Source: Novosphingobium sp. MD-1 (GTDB lineage Bacteria; Pseudomonadota; Alphaproteobacteria; Sphingomonadales; Sphingomonadaceae). From it: 64,000 bases of DNA. The stretch is taken from the NCBI RefSeq assembly GCF_001014975.1, contig NZ_BBXA01000013.1:682001-746000 (forward strand). The letters run 5' to 3'. The notes below the pieces were generated by a model. It had not been told where the DNA came from. It saw nothing but the letters and a program-made list of their open reading frames with translations, and ran no database searches. Numbering within the stretch: position 1 is the first letter of the stretch; each line of letters begins with the position of its first letter. Of the stretch, positions 1 through 8,158 are shown piece by piece. A program made the position numbers and the translations under genes.

Positions 1-29
1 GTTTCGTAGGTGATATCCGCGGGGCTCAT
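1..29 (-). CDS. 5' end of an unidentified gene leaving the window
   Basis: An ATG at 29-27 on the minus strand is preceded by an AGGAG ribosome site and opens a frame reading MSPADITYE before the window ends. The short N-terminus would suit a crotonase-type enzyme, but nine residues cannot establish a family. It lies downstream of ipdB in the same direction with about 120 bases between them, so it may be the next gene of the same catabolic set or have its own promoter. Confidence 0.4.
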
Positions 30-152
30 GGCCTGCTCCTGTCCCTCTCTCACATCTATCAATCATTGCAATATTGAAGGAGGTCAACAGCGGGGACGAT
101 AGCTTCGCGGCAAGCCAACGGTGCTATACTGCGATCACTCGGCTCCCAGCCA

Positions 153-977
153 TCACACCACGCGAACGGCAGGCGGATTTCCCTTCACCAGCCCGGCACG
201 GATGCCGTGCGGATCCAGCGCCGCGATCACCGCCAGCGCGGCGGCATCGGGACGCGGTGTTTCCGCCACGCCCTGCTCCGGCAACGCGAGGTCGAAGCCG
301 GTGCTATCGCGCACTTCTTCCAGCGGGACGCCGGGATGCAGCGATATCACGCGGATCGCGTGATCCGGGCCGCCGAAGTCCATCACACACAGGTTGGTCA
401 CGATCCGCCGCAAATCGAGCCGGTGCGGCTTGCGGCCATCCAGCCAGCGCGCCGGGTTGTATCCGGCGGAACAGACGAAATCGACTTCGCCTTCCACCAG
501 CGCGCGGCGGTTGTGCTGCGGGAAGAAGAAGCTGTTGGGGTGCGATATGCTGTTGCCCGGAAAGCCGCGCGCGCCCAGCAGCGCCGCCTTGGGCCGGGCG
601 TGATCGCCGATCACGCTGATGTTGGTCTGGCCGAAGCGATCGATCTGGACCGGCGCGACCAGCGCGTGCCGGCGCCCGCCCCACAGGTTGTCGAACGTGC
701 GGGCATAGGGCGCCCAGCCTTCCGCCACGGGACCGCCATCGCGCGGGCCGATCGGCGCCGGCTGTTCGAGCAGCATGTTCTCGCCGTCGGTGATCATCAG
801 GCGCGGGTTGAACGTCATCTTGGCAAGGCTCGCCCCCAGGCGGGGGATGGGGGTGATGCCCGTGGCCAGCCATTCGGGATCATCGCGCCAGACTTCGGCG
901 CACTGCGCCACGAGCAGGTCGGCCAGAGTCGCGCCGGTAGATGATGTGCCGGCAGGTGATGTAGGGGTGTCGGTCAT
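153..977 (-). CDS. ipdB: IpdB-like CoA-transferase family subunit
   Basis: 274 residues, class I CoA-transferase beta-subunit fold. The path of conserved segments (LTFNPRL-like then TDGEN, IEGW-like EGWAPYARTF, WGGRRHALV, QIDRFGQTNIS, GARGFPGNSISH and the C-terminal DFGGPDHAIRVISLHPGV) follows actinobacterial IpdB closely. In that family IpdA and IpdB form a hydrolase that opens the last carbocyclic ring of steroid-derived CoA thioesters. A GAGGAGG ribosome site lies just before the ATG, and ipdA stops 12 bases upstream, so the two are co-translated. Family placement is strong; the real ring substrate in this organism is inferred. Confidence 0.82.
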   Translation of the reverse strand: MTDTPTSPAGTSSTGATLADLLVAQCAEVWRDDPEWLATGITPIPRLGASLAKMTFNPRLMITDGENMLLEQPAPIGPRDGGPVAEGWAPYARTFDNLWGGRRHALVAPVQIDRFGQTNISVIGDHARPKAALLGARGFPGNSISHPNSFFFPQHNRRALVEGEVDFVCSAGYNPARWLDGRKPHRLDLRRIVTNLCVMDFGGPDHAIRVISLHPGVPLEEVRDSTGFDLALPEQGVAETPRPDAAALAVIAALDPHGIRAGLVKGNPPAVRVV

Positions 978-989
978 CGGCCGGCCTCC

Positions 990-1859
990 TCAATAGATCG
1001 GCGCGGGAATGGCGCGGATGGCGTCCGCCCCGCCCACCGCCGCGAGATAGGCGCCCTCGTCCGCCGCGACATAGCGCTGGCGATAGGCATCCCACGCTTC
1101 GCCCTCCGCCGCCGCGTACGCCTTGAGGTGCGCGAGATCGAGCTGGTAGTCCGGCGCCGCGCTGGTAGGGTGCGCACCGAACGGCGCATGCGCCACGCCG
1201 CTGATCAGTGACCGCTCGACCAGGTGATACCGCGCGTTGCCGGGCAGGCCCAGGTCCGCCGTGGGCACGATCTGCTCCGCGGTCACGAAGGTCCGATCGG
1301 CCGCGCGGGCCATCAGTTCATCGAAGAACGGGTCGGGCGAAAGCGTCAGCACGTTGCCCTTCTCGTCGGCGCGGTGAACGTGCAGCAGCGCCACGTCGGG
1401 CTTGATCGCGGGCATCGCGATCAGCGTTTCGCCATCGTCGTAGGGGCTCTTCACCGTCCGCAAGCGCGGGTCCCCAGCAATCGCGGTACCGATGCCGACG
1501 CGGGTGGGCAGGAACGGAAGGCCCATCGCGGCCGCGCGCAGCCCCCAGTGGAGCATGCCCTCATCCATTTCCCACACATCCAGCCCCGCCTGGCGCGCGG
1601 CCTTGAAATGCGGCTCGATCGGAATGTGATCGAGCGAAACGAACGCGAACACCAGCCGGCGGAGCTTGCCGCAGGCCGCCAGCATGCCGACGTCGGGCCC
1701 ACCATAGGCGATCACGGTCAGATCCTTCAGCCCCGAACGCGCGATCGCGCGCACCAGCGCCATCGGCTTGCGCCGCGTGGCCCAGCCGCCGATCGCGATC
1801 GTCATTCCATCAGCCAGTTCCGCCACGATGGCGTCCAGCGGCATCCTCTTGTCGAGCAT
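990..1859 (-). CDS. ipdA: IpdA-like CoA-transferase family subunit
   Basis: 289 residues, class I CoA-transferase alpha-subunit type. It starts with a DKR...GMTIAIGGW segment, followed by RRKPMALVRAI, YGGPDVGMLAACGK, FVSLDHIPIEP and the EMDEGML motif. The last carries the acidic residues that in actinobacterial IpdA serve the ring-opening hydrolysis. It lies immediately upstream of ipdB and 88 bases downstream of an amidohydrolase, all on the minus strand, consistent with one operon. The steroid-type substrate is inferred from the family and not proven by the sequence. Confidence 0.82.
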   Translation of the reverse strand: MLDKRMPLDAIVAELADGMTIAIGGWATRRKPMALVRAIARSGLKDLTVIAYGGPDVGMLAACGKLRRLVFAFVSLDHIPIEPHFKAARQAGLDVWEMDEGMLHWGLRAAAMGLPFLPTRVGIGTAIAGDPRLRTVKSPYDDGETLIAMPAIKPDVALLHVHRADEKGNVLTLSPDPFFDELMARAADRTFVTAEQIVPTADLGLPGNARYHLVERSLISGVAHAPFGAHPTSAAPDYQLDLAHLKAYAAAEGEAWDAYRQRYVAADEGAYLAAVGGADAIRAIPAPIY

Positions 1860-1947
1860 CTCGTTCTATCCGGCACGCGCGGGGCCAGCCACCCGTTCCG
1901 CCTGGGAACGGGCGCCAGGCCCCGTCACGGTTGCAAGGCGTCGGCGA

Positions 1948-3096
1948 TCAGGCGGCGGCGAGCGCCGGCTTGCCTTCCGCCTTGGCGAGCGCTTCCACGT
2001 CGAAGCCGTAGAGCTTCTCGGCATTGCCGTAGAGGATCGCGGCCTTGGTCGGCGCGGGCACGCCCGACATCGACGCCTGGATCGTCCGCCAGCTGTAGGG
2101 ATAGTCCGCGCTGATGTGCGGATAGTCGGTGGACCACAGCACGCGCTCGGGATTCATGTAGTTGAGGTTGTTGAGGCCGAAGCTGTCGGTCATGTACCCG
2201 AAGTAGAAATGCTCATCGATATATTCGCTGGGCAGACGCTTCAGGCCGAATTGATTGACCTTTTCCAGCCGCTGGTAGTTGTTGTCGATCTGCTCCTTGA
2301 CATAAGGCACCCAGCCGAAATCGACTTCGGCGAAGGCGACCTTGAGGTTCGGGAAGCGATCGAACACGCCGTTGAACACGAACTCGATGCAGCGGTTCGG
2401 CGCATCGAAGAAACGGCCATAACCGGGCAGCTTGGCCTTGTGCGGGCTCGGCTTGTAAATGCCGAGCGCGACGTGAATGTTGAAGCTGACGTCGCGTTCG
2501 TGGATCGCGGCCCACAGGTAGTCATGCTCGTCTGTCATCACCGTCGTGCCGGTCGGATAGGCCTGCGCCATCACCGCGCGCATGCCGGGGCGCCCAAGAA
2601 CGCGCTCCATTTCCTTGACCGCCACCTTCACCCCGCCCCGGTTGGGCAGATAGACGAGGCCGCAGAAGCGCGCCGGATCATAGGCGACGTATTCCGAAAC
2701 CCAGTCGTTGTAGGCCTGCACGGTGGCAAGGTGCAGTTCCTCGTCCTCGATCAGCGCGATCGCGGCCTGAATCGAAGGCGTGGGATACATGACTTCGGCG
2801 GTCACGCCGTCGCGATCCTGCTCCTTCACGCGCTCGGCCGGATCCCAGCCACCCTTGCGCATGTCGTCAAAGCGCATCCAGGCCTTCATGTCTTCGGGCG
2901 GCAGACCGGCGCAGGCGTTCCAGCCGAAATTGCGCGGGCCTTCCAGTCCTTCGAAAATCCACCCGTCCCCTTCGGGGAAACTTTCCATCCGCGGAACGCG
3001 GTCCTTGAACTTCTGCGCCACCCGCTTGGTAAACAGGTCACCGGGTTCGTTGAAGTGGCTGTCGGCGGAAATCAGCTTGGAACTCCCCAAAGGCAT
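1948..3096 (-). CDS. amidohydrolase-2 (ACMSD-like) family hydrolase
   Basis: 382 residues, metal-dependent TIM-barrel hydrolase of the amidohydrolase-2 superfamily. Visible signatures are an N-terminal SADSHF metal site near residue 12, a central NIHVALG histidine, and a C-terminal WSTDYPHISADYP segment that supplies the conserved aspartate. The ORF can open at an ATG at 3102, but the AGGAG site abuts that codon. The in-frame ATG at 3096 has proper spacing, so I use it. Members of this family decarboxylate or hydrolyse acidic ring-cleavage products. Its place before ipdAB suggests a C-C or C-O hydrolytic step in the same pathway. Confidence 0.85.
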   Translation of the reverse strand: MPLGSSKLISADSHFNEPGDLFTKRVAQKFKDRVPRMESFPEGDGWIFEGLEGPRNFGWNACAGLPPEDMKAWMRFDDMRKGGWDPAERVKEQDRDGVTAEVMYPTPSIQAAIALIEDEELHLATVQAYNDWVSEYVAYDPARFCGLVYLPNRGGVKVAVKEMERVLGRPGMRAVMAQAYPTGTTVMTDEHDYLWAAIHERDVSFNIHVALGIYKPSPHKAKLPGYGRFFDAPNRCIEFVFNGVFDRFPNLKVAFAEVDFGWVPYVKEQIDNNYQRLEKVNQFGLKRLPSEYIDEHFYFGYMTDSFGLNNLNYMNPERVLWSTDYPHISADYPYSWRTIQASMSGVPAPTKAAILYGNAEKLYGFDVEALAKAEGKPALAAA

Positions 3097-3119
3097 TTTC
3101 ATCTCCTATACATTTCTAT

Positions 3120-3137
3120 CTTTAATATGATAGCAAA
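3120..3137. promoter_or_regulatory. possible operator upstream of amidohydrolase-ipdAB
   Basis: Read toward the gene the site is TTTGCTATCATATTAAAG. On the plus strand CTATC and GATAG form a 5-bp inverted repeat 8 bases apart (3116-3133). Related TGCTAT-type sequences occur before the MFS gene (about 4436-4446), before the TonB gene with one inserted base (7741-7760) and before the OYE-like gene (8035-8050). It could instead be an AT-rich -10 element. Binding by any regulator is inference. Confidence 0.3.
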
Positions 3138-3178
3138 TGGGCGCGACGGGTCAACGGGTGACGACAGCCTTCGCGTAA

Positions 3179-4411
3179 TCATATCGCTCGGACGGTATTG
3201 CGGAAACGCGTGCTCCAGCCGCCGATCAGCACCGCGATCAGGATCAGCGCCGAGCCCACCACCATGAAGGTGGCATGGATGCCCAGCGTCAGGCGCACCG
3301 GCGCCGTGATCAGCGGATTGAGAAAATGGCCCAGGAACAGCGAAGACTGGACAAGCCCGATCGCGGAACTGCGCTTGGCAGGGTCCGTGCGATCCAGGAT
3401 CCGGTTGAGGAAAAACGGAATCGTCCATCCCGCGCCCACGCCTTCGATCACCACGCACAGCAGGATAATCTCGTAACCGGGCGCCAATCCGGCGCCGATG
3501 AAACCCGCGCCCATCAGGGTCGCCGCCACCACCAGCGTCCAAGGGCCAAGGCGCGCATAGACAAAGCCGAATGCGAAAGCCGACAGGATGGAAATCGTGG
3601 AGCTGAGCGCGGGAACCCGAGAGACCAGCACCGCGCTGGTAATCCCGTTTTCCTTGAGCAGGAACGGCATCTGGAACGAAGGCATGGTGTGGCCGATGGA
3701 CATCACCAGCGAAAGCAGCAGCAGCGGCCAGAGCTGCCAGACCGAGAACCGTTCCCGCGAAGCGGGGATCTGCTCAAGCCGGATCGGCTGATCGAAGGCA
3801 ATGAACGCCAGCAGCAGCATGATTCCGGGCAGCAGGAACATGATACCCGGCGCCCTCCAGCCGTAATGCTGCGCCAGCCAGCCGCCCAGCAGCATCGTCG
3901 CGACCGTACCGATCGACGAAATCGCCTGGCGAAATCCGATCAGCTTCGATCGCGCCGCGCCGGAGAACTGCGCGGCCAGGATGCTGGTCATCGAAACGTC
4001 CGCAACCACGGCGCTGAAACCCAGCACGAAGCGGCTGGCCAGCAGCAGGAAATAGTTGTGCACCACAAGCTGCATCAATCCGGCAAGAGTGCAGACCCCC
4101 AGCGCCAGAAACATCGTGGTGCGCAGATTGCGATTCGAAACAATCATGCCGGCCATCAGGCCCGACACCGCCATGCCCACCGGGGCCAGCGTGACCACGA
4201 ACTGCGCGGACAGAACCGAATCACCCGCGCCGCCGAACTCCGCAGCAATCAGTTGCAGCGCCGGGACCACGGAGGTGAACGCCAGCGCGGACTTGATGCC
4301 ACCCGTCAGGAGAATGACGATGACCAGCCAACGCCGCCACGCGGGAAGGTCGGTTGCGGGCGATGACGCCGGCATATCCTGAACGACGCCCGATATCACG
4401 GCCATTGGCAT
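3179..4411 (-). CDS. MFS transporter
   Basis: 410 residues with about twelve hydrophobic segments, the usual size for a major facilitator. The open frame extends upstream to 4552, but that extension lacks hydrophobic segments and would overlap the SDR gene. The ATG at 4411 has a GGGAG site six bases before it, and transmembrane segment 1 (WLVIVILLTGGIKSALAF) follows some 20 residues later. Substrate unknown. It sits between the IpdAB block and an SDR/TonB receptor pair on the same strand, so import of an acid or release of a pathway intermediate is likely. Confidence 0.85.
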   Translation of the reverse strand: MPMAVISGVVQDMPASSPATDLPAWRRWLVIVILLTGGIKSALAFTSVVPALQLIAAEFGGAGDSVLSAQFVVTLAPVGMAVSGLMAGMIVSNRNLRTTMFLALGVCTLAGLMQLVVHNYFLLLASRFVLGFSAVVADVSMTSILAAQFSGAARSKLIGFRQAISSIGTVATMLLGGWLAQHYGWRAPGIMFLLPGIMLLLAFIAFDQPIRLEQIPASRERFSVWQLWPLLLLSLVMSIGHTMPSFQMPFLLKENGITSAVLVSRVPALSSTISILSAFAFGFVYARLGPWTLVVAATLMGAGFIGAGLAPGYEIILLCVVIEGVGAGWTIPFFLNRILDRTDPAKRSSAIGLVQSSLFLGHFLNPLITAPVRLTLGIHATFMVVGSALILIAVLIGGWSTRFRNTVRAI

Positions 4412-4548
4412 CAACTCCCGATCATTATGGTGTTCACGATAGCATCGGCTTGCGGCTGGCACCGTTCCCGATGAGGCATCTGTTGCTTGCCGAGCCTGCA
4501 TCAATGCTGCCCCTTCGGGCAAGCATGGGCACGACAGCCCTGTGTCGT

Positions 4549-5361
4549 TCAAGCCAGCGTCGTGCCGCCATCCACCGTCCAGACCGCACCTGACACGTAG
4601 GAGGCCGCCGGGCTGGCGAGAAAATGCGCCACACGGGCGATCTCGTCGGGATCACCGATTCGCAGATGATCCGCCTTGAAGGCCCGCCCGGCCATGGCCC
4701 CGTCCACGATCGCTGCGAGGCGCGCTTTCGCGGCTTCGGTCAGGACCGGGCCTGGCGCGATCGCGTTGACGCGGATGCCATGCGGCCCCAGCTCTGCGGC
4801 AAGCACCCGGGTCAGCGCCTCTATGCCGGCCTTGGACGCGGCATAGGCCGCCTTCCCGGCGGTGGAACGCTGCCCCTGCACCGAGCCGATGTTGACGATG
4901 GCCCCACCCCGGCCACCATCCCGCATCCGCCGCCCGGCAAGCTGGCACAGACGCATCGTGCCTTTCAGGTTGATATCGAGCAGGGAATCCCAATGCTCCT
5001 CATCCAGATCGAGTGCCGGCGCGGAGGGGAAAATGCCGGCAGCGTTCACCAGGATGTCCGGAACGCCGGACCCGAGAAGATCGTCGAGCGCGCGTTGCGT
5101 GCCCTCCCAATCAGCGACATCGACAGTCGCGGTGCCGCGCGCGGAAAGATCTTCGCCGGCGCGCTTCACCGCATCCGCGTCGCGGTCAACCAGCAGCAAC
5201 GATGCCCCCGCATGGGCCAGGTGGCGGCTGATCGCACGGCCGATGCCCGACCCCGCCCCGGTCACGATCGCGCAACGGCCTGCGAGCCGGGCGCAATCGG
5301 ACAGCCACGGCGACGGGTCCGGCGTCTTGCTGGCAAGCGAAGCCGCCGGATCGCCTTCCAC
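4549..5361 (-). CDS. SDR family oxidoreductase
   Basis: 270 residues, classical short-chain dehydrogenase/reductase: cofactor loop VTGAGSGIGRA, NAAG motif, and the catalytic Ser and YAASK tetrad in the middle, ending SGAVWTVDGGTTLA as typical FabG-like proteins do. No ATG is suitably placed. A GTG at 5361 begins six bases after the TonB receptor stop codon and has a GGAG site about 11 bases upstream, so I take it as the start and infer translational coupling to the receptor. The substrate is probably a hydroxyl or keto group of the compound imported by that receptor. Confidence 0.83.
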   Translation of the reverse strand: MEGDPAASLASKTPDPSPWLSDCARLAGRCAIVTGAGSGIGRAISRHLAHAGASLLLVDRDADAVKRAGEDLSARGTATVDVADWEGTQRALDDLLGSGVPDILVNAAGIFPSAPALDLDEEHWDSLLDINLKGTMRLCQLAGRRMRDGGRGGAIVNIGSVQGQRSTAGKAAYAASKAGIEALTRVLAAELGPHGIRVNAIAPGPVLTEAAKARLAAIVDGAMAGRAFKADHLRIGDPDEIARVAHFLASPAASYVSGAVWTVDGGTTLA

Positions 5362-5366
5362 CCGGG

Positions 5367-7721
5367 TCAGAGCTCCACGCCCAACGCCACGCCATAATAG
5401 CGCGGACGGTTGAACGTGCCGGCCATGATTGCCCCGAAGTCCGAAGCAAACGTGATGTACCGGTTGTTGCTGAGATTTTCGCCGAACACTTGCGCGCGGA
5501 ACTTGCGTCCATTGGACTCGAAATCCCACATCAGGCGGGCGCTGAAATTGTCCTCGCGGCCAAAGAGCGGAACCTGGGCGGTGTTCGGCGCTTGCGAGAT
5601 CAGCGTGTAGCTCGGCGAATTGCTCTTGCCGGTGTAATCGCCGCGCAGCGTAAAGCCGCCGATCTTGCCGGTATCGATCCGGTACTGCGCGCCCACGTGG
5701 TAGGTCCAATGCGGCACGTTGGCGAACTTGGCCTGCGACGCGACGTTGGTGGGCACCCCGCCTACCGCCAGGATATATTCCTGGTACTTGGGATCGACGT
5801 GGCCCAGATTGCCATCCATCCGGAAATTGCCGAACACGACCTGACCTTCCACCTCGAAACCGCGATAGCGTGCCTTGCCGGCGTTGGTCAGCGAATTGGT
5901 GTTGGTGGCGATATTATAGCCGTTGACCTGCAGGTTGTCGTAGTCGGTCTGGAACACCGAAACGTTGAAGCGCAGGTGCCGGTCGAACAGATCGCTCTTG
6001 AAACCTGCTTCGTAGCTGATCGCTGTTTCCGGTCCAAAGGGCGGCGCGCCGACGGTCGGGGCGTTGTATCCGCCAGACCGGTAAGCCGAAGAGGCGCGAA
6101 CGTAAGCCATGACAAGGGGTGAGACGCGGTAGCTGATCGAGCCCAGCCAGCCGACATTGTCCCACTTGTCCTTGCGCGATTGCGCCGCTGTGGTGGTCGT
6201 GGTCGTACGCGAAACGGTATTGGAATCGAGGGACTTCTTGTCCTCGGTGTAACGGACGCCACCGACGACCTCGAGCTTCCCGTCCGCGAACGAAGGCTTC
6301 CAGCCGACCTGCGCGAAGCCGGCGTACGACTTCGAATGGATCGCATAGATCGTCGTGCGGTTCAGACGCACAGCCGTGGTTGCGGAGAGCGGCGAATTCA
6401 GGATGGTGGTGAGATTTTCCCGCACCTTCTCATCATAGTAGTAGAAGCCGACCAGATAATTGAAATCACCGAGATTGCCGAGCAGTTGGAGTTCCTGCGT
6501 GAACTGCTTCTGATGACCTGGGTTATAGGGCGTGACGTGGGCGCTGACCGGTTCGATATTTTGCCCGGCGACGACCGGATTCACCACGAAACCCCGCGTC
6601 GATCCGCCACCGATGTTGGCGTGGAGATCCTGGTCGATGCCCGTGTACCCGGTAATCGACTTTATCGTGAGCGCGGGGCTGACGGCGTAGGTGAGGGTCA
6701 GCGCGCCGCCATAGCTCTTGGCGACGGAGCGCCCGTCCGTGCGCGGATCGCGATACGTGTAGTCCCGCGGCCCTACGCCGATCGGGAACGGCAGGCCATT
6801 GGCGGTTCCCGAGTTGCGGAAATAGGTTCCGCCCACCGTCGTGGCCGCCAGAGCCTCCCATCCCGTGTAGGATTCGACGTTGTTATAGCGACCACGCAGA
6901 TCGACCGTCAGTTTGCCCAAGTCGCCCTGGACCGCCGCTCCGAAGCCATAGCTGTAAAGCGCACCGCCCCACTTCGAAGGCGAATAGTTCGGCGTGCGCA
7001 CCCATCCATCGCGGCTGTGGGCCTGTGCCGACAGGCGCAGCTTGAACGGCGAATTGCCGATACGCCCCAGTTGCGCCACCGCCGACGCGGTAATCTCGCT
7101 GCGCGAACCGATCGAGAAATCCGCTTTCAGGCCGGCGTCCTCGCTCGGCGCCTGAGTCGTCAACACAATCGCGCCACCGGTGGTGTTGCGGCCGAACAGC
7201 GTTCCCTGCGGCCCGCGCAGCACTTCCACGCTGGCGATATCGGGAAGATCGAACGTGTTGCCGCTCGGGCGTGGCGTGTAAACGCCATCGATGTAGACGC
7301 CGACGGCAGGTTCCACGTAGAGTGCGGTCGACAGCGTGCCGATGCCACGAATGTAGATCGCGGGAGAGTTGCCGCTGCCGCTCGCCTGGGTGATGCGCAA
7401 GCTGGGCGCAAGCTGGGTAATGCCGTCCAGCCTGACGATGTTCAGCTCCTTGAGCTGCTGCGCGGAAATGGCGCTGATCGAGAGCGGCGTGTCCTGCGAG
7501 CGCTCTTCGCGGCGGCGCGCAGTAACGATGATGTCCTGAATGCCCGTGGTGGCATCTTCGGCGGTATCCGCCGCCACGGCCGCCGGTGTGTTTGCCGCAT
7601 CCGGCGCGGCGAAGGCCATCCCCGGCAACCCCAGCACCGCAAGGGCTGCGCTTTCGCCAAGCAGGCGTGCTCGTCGTCCCAGCGCGATACGTCCAGTCGA
7701 TCCCGAAAAGACAACCTTCAT
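5367..7721 (-). CDS. TonB-dependent outer-membrane receptor
   Basis: 784 residues. It has a signal peptide ending near AFAAPD, then a TonB-box-like DIIVTARRREE and a plug domain containing IYIRGIGT and VEVLRGPQGTLFGRNTTGG, followed by a beta-barrel. The chain ends in ...YYGVALGVEL, with leucine instead of the usual terminal aromatic residue. An in-frame GTG lies six bases upstream, but the ATG at 7721 has a GGGAG site at good spacing. It is followed directly by the SDR gene. The plug is the catabolic type seen in sphingomonads that import aromatic or terpenoid compounds. Confidence 0.93.
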   Translation of the reverse strand: MKVVFSGSTGRIALGRRARLLGESAALAVLGLPGMAFAAPDAANTPAAVAADTAEDATTGIQDIIVTARRREERSQDTPLSISAISAQQLKELNIVRLDGITQLAPSLRITQASGSGNSPAIYIRGIGTLSTALYVEPAVGVYIDGVYTPRPSGNTFDLPDIASVEVLRGPQGTLFGRNTTGGAIVLTTQAPSEDAGLKADFSIGSRSEITASAVAQLGRIGNSPFKLRLSAQAHSRDGWVRTPNYSPSKWGGALYSYGFGAAVQGDLGKLTVDLRGRYNNVESYTGWEALAATTVGGTYFRNSGTANGLPFPIGVGPRDYTYRDPRTDGRSVAKSYGGALTLTYAVSPALTIKSITGYTGIDQDLHANIGGGSTRGFVVNPVVAGQNIEPVSAHVTPYNPGHQKQFTQELQLLGNLGDFNYLVGFYYYDEKVRENLTTILNSPLSATTAVRLNRTTIYAIHSKSYAGFAQVGWKPSFADGKLEVVGGVRYTEDKKSLDSNTVSRTTTTTTAAQSRKDKWDNVGWLGSISYRVSPLVMAYVRASSAYRSGGYNAPTVGAPPFGPETAISYEAGFKSDLFDRHLRFNVSVFQTDYDNLQVNGYNIATNTNSLTNAGKARYRGFEVEGQVVFGNFRMDGNLGHVDPKYQEYILAVGGVPTNVASQAKFANVPHWTYHVGAQYRIDTGKIGGFTLRGDYTGKSNSPSYTLISQAPNTAQVPLFGREDNFSARLMWDFESNGRKFRAQVFGENLSNNRYITFASDFGAIMAGTFNRPRYYGVALGVEL

Positions 7722-8158
7722 CGCCACTCTCCCATGCCATTTTTTATATGATCAGCATTTAAAGGGCACGGTTCGAACCACAAATCTCGTTGAAGCACAT
7801 TAGCGTTTCCCAACGGGCATCAACCATGTTCCGAAGGCATCCCCGGCCAACCAGCCTTGGTCTGCGTTGCAGATTGCGAGCAAATTCAAGCATCCGCAAC
7901 AGGCGTAGAGGGCTATTTACGAAAGAAATTCTCCCCAAGCCCGGCGTGCCGCGCGGCAATCGCGCAAAGCCCGGCACGTCCGGTGCCCCATGCTGCGCAG
8001 TGGCAGCGCTCCGGGAAGGTCGATTGACAATCAGCACTATTATAGCAATCTTAAATAGTAAAAGATGCCATGTTCCAAATGGCAACGTGATAGGGAAAGG
8101 GCCTGAAAATCAAAATGATACCGCACCCATATCGCGTGGCGAACTCCGGCGGGCAATA
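7722..8158. promoter_or_regulatory. divergent intergenic region, TonB receptor / OYE-like gene
   Basis: About 437 bases with no supported gene. AT-rich patches lie at 7741-7760 beside the receptor and at 8031-8060 before the oxidoreductase. The latter holds TTGACA at 8024-8029 and the 9-bp palindrome CTATTATAG at 8037-8045. Open frames in between have no ribosome site or recognisable protein. Confidence 0.5.

Noticed and set aside
1768..3267. Long plus-strand frame across the amidohydrolase gene
   Set aside because: The minus strand encodes a full hydrolase with metal motifs; the opposite frame has no recognisable domain.
8024..8043. TTGACA followed by TATTAT as a sigma-70 promoter
   Set aside because: The gap between the elements is only 8 bases, too short for a normal -35/-10 pair; the palindrome there was kept as a possible operator instead.
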